This document shows, in pieces, positions 57,900 through 64,000 of a stretch of 64,000 nt of DNA. Where the stretch lies: contig JADANN010000063.1 in NCBI GenBank assembly GCA_018806985.1, forward strand, positions 372,001-436,000, given 5' to 3'. The translations under genes and the position numbers were made by a program. This DNA is from Angiostrongylus vasorum. Taxonomy: Eukaryota > Nematoda > Chromadorea > Rhabditida > Metastrongylidae. The notes beneath the pieces are model-generated. The model was not told where the DNA came from. It saw only the letters and a program-made list of their open reading frames with translations, and did not search any database. Each line of letters opens with the position of its first letter. The first letter of the stretch is position 1.

Positions 57900-58580
57900 A
57901 ACGGAGCTGAGTTGAAATGATTACTTACCTTTGTCGGTGATGTTTGCTAGATTTATGTGGTGAAGAAAAAATATGGTGTCATACGAATGCGACATTTAAC
58001 CCGCAAATTAAGTGCAAGCTATTCTTGTATCGGGGAAAAAAGTATGCGACAAAAAAATTGCTGCGTCTGGCAATGCGTTCGGTAATTGTGAAGACGTTGT
58101 TCACAACGAACGCGCAGTGTCATTGTGTAACTCTCGATCTTCTGCGCTGATGGTGGTGCTCGTGGTAGCCGTGCCACCGTCGGAATCTTCTGTAGACTGA
58201 CCATATTTCAGCAATAGTTTTCATTACGATTATGTCCATTTAAACTTATTTCCATCCTTTTAAACTGTGACCTTTTTTCAGATGTGATGTTTGAATAATT
58301 TTTTTTCAATTCGTTCAAATTCTCCTATTGCTTGTCGTTCTTCTGGAAGTATAAGGATCTTTATAAAAGAATAGTTTTGTGAAAGCGAAGCTAGCCTCTC
58401 GTTTTGTACATGATGAGTTAATCTTTGCTCGTCATTGTTAGTGTTTGCTACGTAGTGTTGAAGGTGTTTGCTTATGCATGTTTCCCGTCGACATTCTTTA
58501 CATATTTTTTATGAACACGGCAACGGCTACGATTTAGCATGACTCGCCATCATGATGTATTTCTCAACTGAACTGTGGTA
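57900..58580. other. Spacer, nothing firmly recognised
   Basis: Overlapping plus-strand frames at 57944-58200 have no recognisable product. Confidence 0.3.
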
Positions 58581-58596
58581 TTCTGTATTAACTGTA

Positions 58597-58873
58597 ATAA
58601 AAATGAACCTCTCGGCGTTGATCGATCCCTGAGGGTTGCGCCGTGTATTCGACTTTTATTAAGTATCGTTGGAGATGATTGAGTGCACGTCTGGCCTTTA
58701 AAATGACCCACGGTGGCCTACCGATGTATCGAACCAGTGCTGCTGTCCTCCCAGACAAGTCTGGTACAAATTTGCCGACCCCGGAGGGATGGAAGGATTG
58801 GTGGGCCATGGGCGCGGGTATCGATTCCACGTGTGTGTAGCAGTGGCGCCTCTAATCACTGCGCCACACGCAC
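58597..58873 (-). mobile_element. SINE family B, full length, with perfect 14-bp TSD
   Basis: The 3' end GAACCTCTCGGCGTTGATCG is at the left, then GTGGCCTACCGATGTATCGA, CCCAGACAAGTCTGGTAC, TGGGCCATGGGCGCGGGTAT and the head complement AATCACTGCGCCACACGCAC. CTGTATTAACTGTA lies at 58583-58596 and 58874-58887. The perfect TSD suggests a fairly recent insertion. Confidence 0.92.
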
Positions 58874-58889
58874 CTGTATTAACTGTAGA

Positions 58890-59460
58890 ATGTTCAATGC
58901 TTGCCTGAAGTGGAACACTTTGATCAAGATCAGCCTTATTATACAAAAGTAGTAAAAAAATTCGTCCTCAAATTCTTAACTCACTGTGGAAGTATTGACG
59001 TGAAAAATCGAGATTTCCCAGTCATCTTTTCCCTCCACGAATCCTTGCTCATCAGTAGCGAGACCGTTTAAGACAGCATTATAAAGAAGCCGACATTTCT
59101 ATACGCATTTTCTGAATATTTAGTTTCTCAGCAGCAAGGCAAATAGGTGAAGGCGTTGATCATGCGTGAGACTGTCTTTGATAAGTGGAGAACTCTTGAT
59201 TTCAGTTTGAAAAGCTTCCAACGCTATAGTTGCGATTGTTTTAGTTTTCTTTTTTTATGCGTAAGCTTTCAGACAAATGTGTCATAAACGTACCAATGAA
59301 ATGGTTATCGGAAATATTGATTTCTTTTCTTTCAACCATTTTGGGCAGAGTTCAGATTTTGAATTCACTCATTATTGAGAATTCCTATCATTCAGCTCTG
59401 TGATACTATAGCACAGAATTCTTATAAAGTTTATTCTTATAAAGTTGAATTTGGACTATT
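58890..59460. other. Spacer, nothing recognised
   Basis: AT-rich. A 15-bp tandem duplication (ATTCTTATAAAGTTT / ATTCTTATAAAGTTG) lies at about 59418-59450. Confidence 0.35.
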
Positions 59461-59463
59461 TAG

Positions 59464-59679
59464 TGCCACCTTCAAGTGGGCCACCTCCTGAGTTTGCCGT
59501 GTTGCGGGCACCGTCATCGGTTGAACATTGTCGAGGTTTGGTTTGATAACGTTTGTATTCTATGGAACATATACCTCACGTGGAGGGATTTGAGGCTATC
59601 AGACTCAAAGTTATGTCTGCTCTCTCCACGTCGAAGACAGGGACCAAATACGAGACCATGTACTTTCTTCAAGGCATAA
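59464..59679 (+). CDS. Possible two-exon gene piece, unidentified
   Basis: Exon 59464-59535 follows TATTTAG and reads PPSSGPPPEFAVLRAPSSVE; its donor is GTTTGG. A 67-bp intron ends in GGCTATCAG, and exon 59603-59679 continues in phase as SKLCLLSPRRRQGPNTRPCT to a stop. Short intron and compatible phases support it; the weak donor and lack of homology do not. Other coding-like scraps follow at about 59890-59942 (MPSHNGRARQVAVGAFFSNE, then AATAAA) and 60134-60200 after ATTTTAG (NNEDETTFDGKRQRF). Confidence 0.25.
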   Translation, partial: CHLQVGHLLSLPCCGHRHRLNIVEVWFDNVCILWNIYLTWRDLRLSDSKLCLLSPRRRQGPNTRPCTFFKA

Positions 59680-61945
59680 GTAGATTCAGTGAATAGTCTC
59701 CTACCTCTGGTTCACTGAAATGGCTTACACTTAACCATATACAGATGTAGTATGTGTGTGTGCACAAATGTACGCTGACTGCCTGTGTCACGTTATTTTT
59801 TTGAAAAAAAATGTCCAATCAAGTGACTGGCAAGGATAAAAGGGGTGGTTGGTCCACGTCTAGTCCAAGATAGCTCGTCTATGCCGTCTCACAACGGCAG
59901 AGCAAGACAAGTTGCTGTCGGTGCTTTCTTTTCAAATGAATAAAAAAAGGAAAGGCATATGAAATGTGTGATGCAGTTTGGGGTTTTCTATCAAATATAA
60001 AACTTCTCCTGGTTTACGCGACTGTGGGAATTGAGAAAGAAGTCGTCGGTGACAGCATTGAAGCGGTGTGGTGCTTTTAAGCAATTGATGTTATTTTAGA
60101 CACTACCACAACCTATTTCAGAGTAGAAATTTTAGGAACAACGAAGACGAAACAACTTTCGATGGAAAACGGCAACGCTTTCGAGGACACGGAAATGGAT
60201 AATTTGTCGACGGGTTCTGGTTCGGTCTTTACATTTGGGCAATAATTTCCATTTTTTCCATACACATTACGTCACTGTGGCATTCACGGTGTCTTCAATC
60301 TCCTTTTTTCTGATTATAATGTGGAAGTAGTTACATGAAATTATTATTTGGAACAACAGAAAAAAAATTGAATGAATGCGGAACACTGTGCATAGAAGCG
60401 GATCTCGTGGAGTCGTTTTAAAATTTGATGTAGTCTTTTGCAAATACGTTTTCTTCTATCTGAGAATCCACACAACACGTTATCAACGTGAATTTGTTGG
60501 CAAACCCGTTTCGAAGTCTTCTTCAATCCACCAATCCTGACGTGTTGTGCTACCTCTACGATCATAACCGGCTTGTTCGCCACGTTTAGTTAGAAGAGCA
60601 GAGGTGGGGTGATAAAAATTCTAAGGTCACTCCGACTTATACATGATGGAGCGGCTTTCCTCATTTCTTTGTGATTTTTATAGCGTTTTTGCGCCCTTCA
60701 ATAGCCACCACATTTCCAGCCGAGACCTGATCATTTGTTTACTTTTTTTTGGTCATTTCTATAGGCCTTTTCGCTGCTCAGGAATTTCGTAAAGGTATTC
60801 TCTTGTGTTCGAAATATTGGTAAAAAATGCCATGATACAATGGTCCACTTTTTTGGTTTGCAGACTCTCGAAATATTTCACTGGTATTGGTTAACTTTTT
60901 AACCGGTTGACGTTCCTCGTAGCCGCGCTAAAATAACCTTGTGGTGTACAATATTTTTCAGTAGTCCATGTCTTATTCTATGAATGCCTTGTAACGAACT
61001 CCACTGTTAACAAATTCTCTCAGTTACTACGATATGAACTTAATGACTAGATAATGGGTTGTGGTAAAAATTCCCACCAATTTTCTGCAAGAGCTTAAAT
61101 TTACCTATTATTCCACCATAATTACAAAAATATTGGCATTTCTGAGCTTTGTTGATACGGTGACGGTATTCAAGAAAAGGTAGTTGTCTTTTTTTTTGTT
61201 CAAGTTTTGGAGTTTCCATCATTTTATCCCACAGTCTCTAATGCTATCGCCCACACTACGCTATTAGTGCATCTCCAAGTAGTTTTAGGCTATATTAGGC
61301 TGGTTTGTTTTTAGGCATATTGAGCTTTTGCACACACGTGGTCGTAATCATGAGCACACGTGTGGACGTGATCAAACCTTTGTTGATTCTATCCTACACA
61401 CTTTTGGACTAAGTTTTTTTCTCAATCAAATGACTCGAAAATGTTACTTGAGTAGCGATTTTTGGGTTTCATTCAACAAAAAGGGTGCGTTATAGTGAAT
61501 ATTGAATTACGTGCAGTCTGTCTTCCTTTTATAGCACAGTTCTGTGCTTTGCTTTAATAGCTAATTTTTTTTAATGTAACTTATTGTTGAACATTCTATC
61601 AATAGGTGGGCAAAAAACCTTCAATACTTCTGTTTCGAAATTCCATATTATTGTTCTACCTTTCTGTGAACGTCATTAAAGCTTTAGTATTTGTGGCAAT
61701 TGATTCACTTTGTAATCAAGGACAAGTTAACTTGTTGGTATGGCCTTCGTTACATTCCTACTCTCACATTTTTAATCTTAACGCAGAGTAGAATGAGACA
61801 ATAAAAGCGGATATTGATTCGTTTTTGTGCTTATGATAATATTTTAAACACACCGTTCTCTAGGCAGCATTGAGTTGTCTTAACTTTCATCTGCGATGCA
61901 GGTCATTTTCAGGATTTCTTTCTTCTGTCCTAGATTTGTTTCTTA
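59680..61945. other. AT-rich stretch, no gene identified
   Basis: 60344-60583 on the minus strand is a basic 79-codon frame (KRVCQQIHVDNVLCGFSDRR) without recognisable family. The rest is featureless. Confidence 0.3.
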
Positions 61946-61947
61946 AT

Positions 61948-62203
61948 GCTGACTTTTTATTTGCTGCTTACTATAATTTTCTACGGCCGGCTGTTGTGCG
62001 AAATCAACCACAATGATGCTGAGATATTTGCAAAACTTCGCGGACCGCAGGTATCTGCGGTGGGGAACGAACGCGCTATTACCCTTTCCAGGGCCTAACG
62101 CGTTCACCACCGCACCATCCGGGTCCTTCGTTTCGTCTCTCATTCAGCTAGTTCTATCGATCACTACCATCAGCATTCATCCATCAACGGGATTGATCCC
62201 GTC
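61948..62203 (-). mobile_element. SINE family A, full-length non-palindromic copy
   Basis: The best linear copy. Read on the minus strand it starts GACGGGATCAATCCCGTTGA, passes GGTGGTGAACGCGTTAGG (A-box-like) and GCGCGTTCGTTCCCC (B-box-like), then GTTTTGCAAATATCTCAGCA, and ends CAAATAAAAAGTCAGCA. TTGTTTCTTA at 61938-61947 and TTGTTTCCTA at 62204-62213 flank it (9 of 10). Confidence 0.8.
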
Positions 62204-62213
62204 TTGTTTCCTA

Positions 62214-64000
62214 TCTAAATTCAATGGCAGTACAATAGCACAAAGGCAAATTTAAGCGTTTTTCTTTTTAGATGAAATGCGTGATAATATGAAATCACCG
62301 TACTTGTTTTTCATAAGAACGATTCTATGCTGATTCTCAGTTATAGTTTCTTCATAGAAATTAGGTATCATCAAACAAGCTTGCGAAATCTGTCGACTGC
62401 TTTAAAAAATTCATTACTAGAATTATACAATAGTATGGTTTGAACATTACTCGACATGGAAATTTTGTTCTTCCCAAGTACTCTCAATCTATCCGATATG
62501 AGTATTATGATCAATTCAGCGCATGTTCGATTTCATGTCGATGAGTTACAGCACGCATGCGATAGTAGTTGTATAACTTCTCATTTTGTGTGACGTGTTT
62601 AACAGCGCATTGCACCTTATGTTATATCGCTCATCAAACTAATGGCCTGAGTGAATTGACTTCTTCTTTCTCATTCCTTTAAATTTTGCTATCTAGATGC
62701 GCAGTACGAACTCATAACTGTTTCTTATTTACGTATTTTAACATAGTTTGGAGATTTTTTTTTGTGTCTGGAACTGTAGAATGGTCCTCCGAGTGGTGGT
62801 TTCGCTGATTTTCGACGCTTTCAAGATAACACTGAATCGCCAAGAATGCAAAACTTCTCAGAATTCTCCTACAGCAGTTGGGCATTCATTGATCTTCATC
62901 GTTCTCCTCCCACTCAAATTCAACAAGGCAGTTCCAATTTGACATGACGAGTCAGCTCATAGTCAGTCTGAGGGAAGTCCGGTGATATTGTCGTTGGCAC
63001 TAGTCACGTTTTTAAATCCATTATCTGGTCGTCGTTTGGACGTCGAAAGACTTAGTTCTTTGCTAAAATTGATAGAATGTCGTGAAACAGACCCGTCTTT
63101 GTCTCACTCCTAGCAAATTTTGCAAGACTCTTTTGCGAGTAATTTTACCTATCCGTTCGAATCCCTTCAACTTTGCCATTGAAGCCACTCTGTTGTTTGA
63201 TGTTTGAGTGGAATATCAACAGCAAAAAGTGCCAGCCAACTGGCCATTATCATCGATACGGTAGTTTTAGCACTCCATTGAAGCAGATGAAGAGGCGAAA
63301 AAACTAGTGTAGAATTGTTTAATGAAGTTAGGGCACTTAACGTATTGTCATTATAAAGGCGAGAATTGACATAAAAGTTACAGATCTCGAATATGGTCCT
63401 GGAATTGTTGAAAAGTTGAAGGCAAAGTTCCATCGACTATCTGGGATCGTGAGCCGCAATGCAAAGGTGGAAGGTTTCATATTCACATCAACAAATACGT
63501 CTTCACTTTAGTGGTGAATAGAATGAATAAATAAAGTGGATTGAGCACTGGTATGGGTTGACCTTCAATTCAACATCCTAATGAATCCTTAGAAATTATT
63601 TGTGTCCAGCTCTTATGTTTATGACCTTTTTTTTCAACGCCAGGTTTTTCACATAGTTTGGAAATGCTAGAAATTTTTTAAAAATTTATCAGTTGCTGGT
63701 ATGAATAACACTGATCGATGATTTCTAATGGCTGCTTTTCATGTCTCCCAACACGCAACCGGTAAGCGATGCCCGTCTGTGGATGATATTACACCAACCA
63801 CAGAGGAAGAATTACAGTAAGTAAACTTCGTTTTAGACGTTCTATGAGGAAGTGATATGTGGAAATTCACTTCTACCCGGAATAATATTCGAAAATTTTT
63901 TTCTTAAACTTGAAAATGGTCCGTTTGCATTCTCTTCGATGTCACTAATTTTTTAAACACTTCACAATCTAGTGTTTACATGCATTGTAGTGACTCTATG
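62214..64000. other. Unassigned stretch to window end
   Basis: No gene or shared repeat is recognised. 63167-63433 on the minus strand is an 88-codon frame with no family match. Near the right edge GATGATATTACACCAACCACAG and a following GT at 63819 could be part of an exon that continues outside the window, but this cannot be judged here. Confidence 0.3.

Overview
The window looks like a piece of a repeat-rich nematode nuclear genome. It has one clear multi-exon gene with short AT-rich introns and (T)nCAG-type acceptors. It also carries RTE-clade LINEs, Penelope-like elements with GIY-YIG domains, a BEL/Pao relic and several tRNA-like SINE families, with no bacterial-style operons. A clade V (strongylid, hookworm-like) worm is my best guess; that is inference from overall texture, not from a diagnostic gene.

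Layout. 0-8 kb: SINEs, LINE scraps, and a possible small unidentified minus-strand gene at 6.26-7.31 kb. 8.5-11.75 kb: a nearly full-length but decayed RTE-type LINE on the plus strand. 12.1-13.45 kb: two Penelope-like fragments, the first split by a SINE with a target-site duplication. 13.44-16.25 kb: a second, more decayed RTE-type LINE of another subfamily. 16.4-18.6 kb: SINEs and an inverted-repeat element. 19.287-23.428 kb: the one confidently identified gene, a ten-exon homologue of the TIKI/TRABD2 Wnt-inactivating metalloprotease (TraB/TIKI superfamily). It has a signal peptide, both GxxH metal motifs, and one single-base homopolymer frameshift in exon 5. 24-59 kb: mostly AT-rich non-coding DNA with dispersed SINEs, a GT microsatellite, a 0.75-kb palindrome at 32.8-33.5 kb, an internally deleted RTE copy (49.68-50.79 kb), a BEL/Pao relic interrupted by a SINE (51.15-52.4 kb) and a diverging pair of Penelope-like fragments (54.69-55.44 kb). 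59.4-60.2 kb: weak hints of short plus-strand exons. The rest is featureless.

How the parts relate. The TIKI gene is the only gene whose role can be stated: a secreted or membrane-anchored protease predicted to trim the N terminus of Wnt ligands. The rest is mobile DNA and shows a dependency chain. RTE LINEs end in an AAGT-type tail. Family C shares that 3' end and is probably mobilised by them. SINE families A and B carry tRNA-like heads, A-rich or TTATCC-type tails and 7-15 bp target-site duplications, and have inserted into older Penelope, BEL and gene-intron sequence. I see no CRISPR array, no convincing functional tRNA or rRNA gene, and nothing I would call a new biological system. The most useful observations are the TIKI gene and its frameshift, the SINE that makes up almost all of one of its introns, and the recurrent 5'-inverted retroposon structures.
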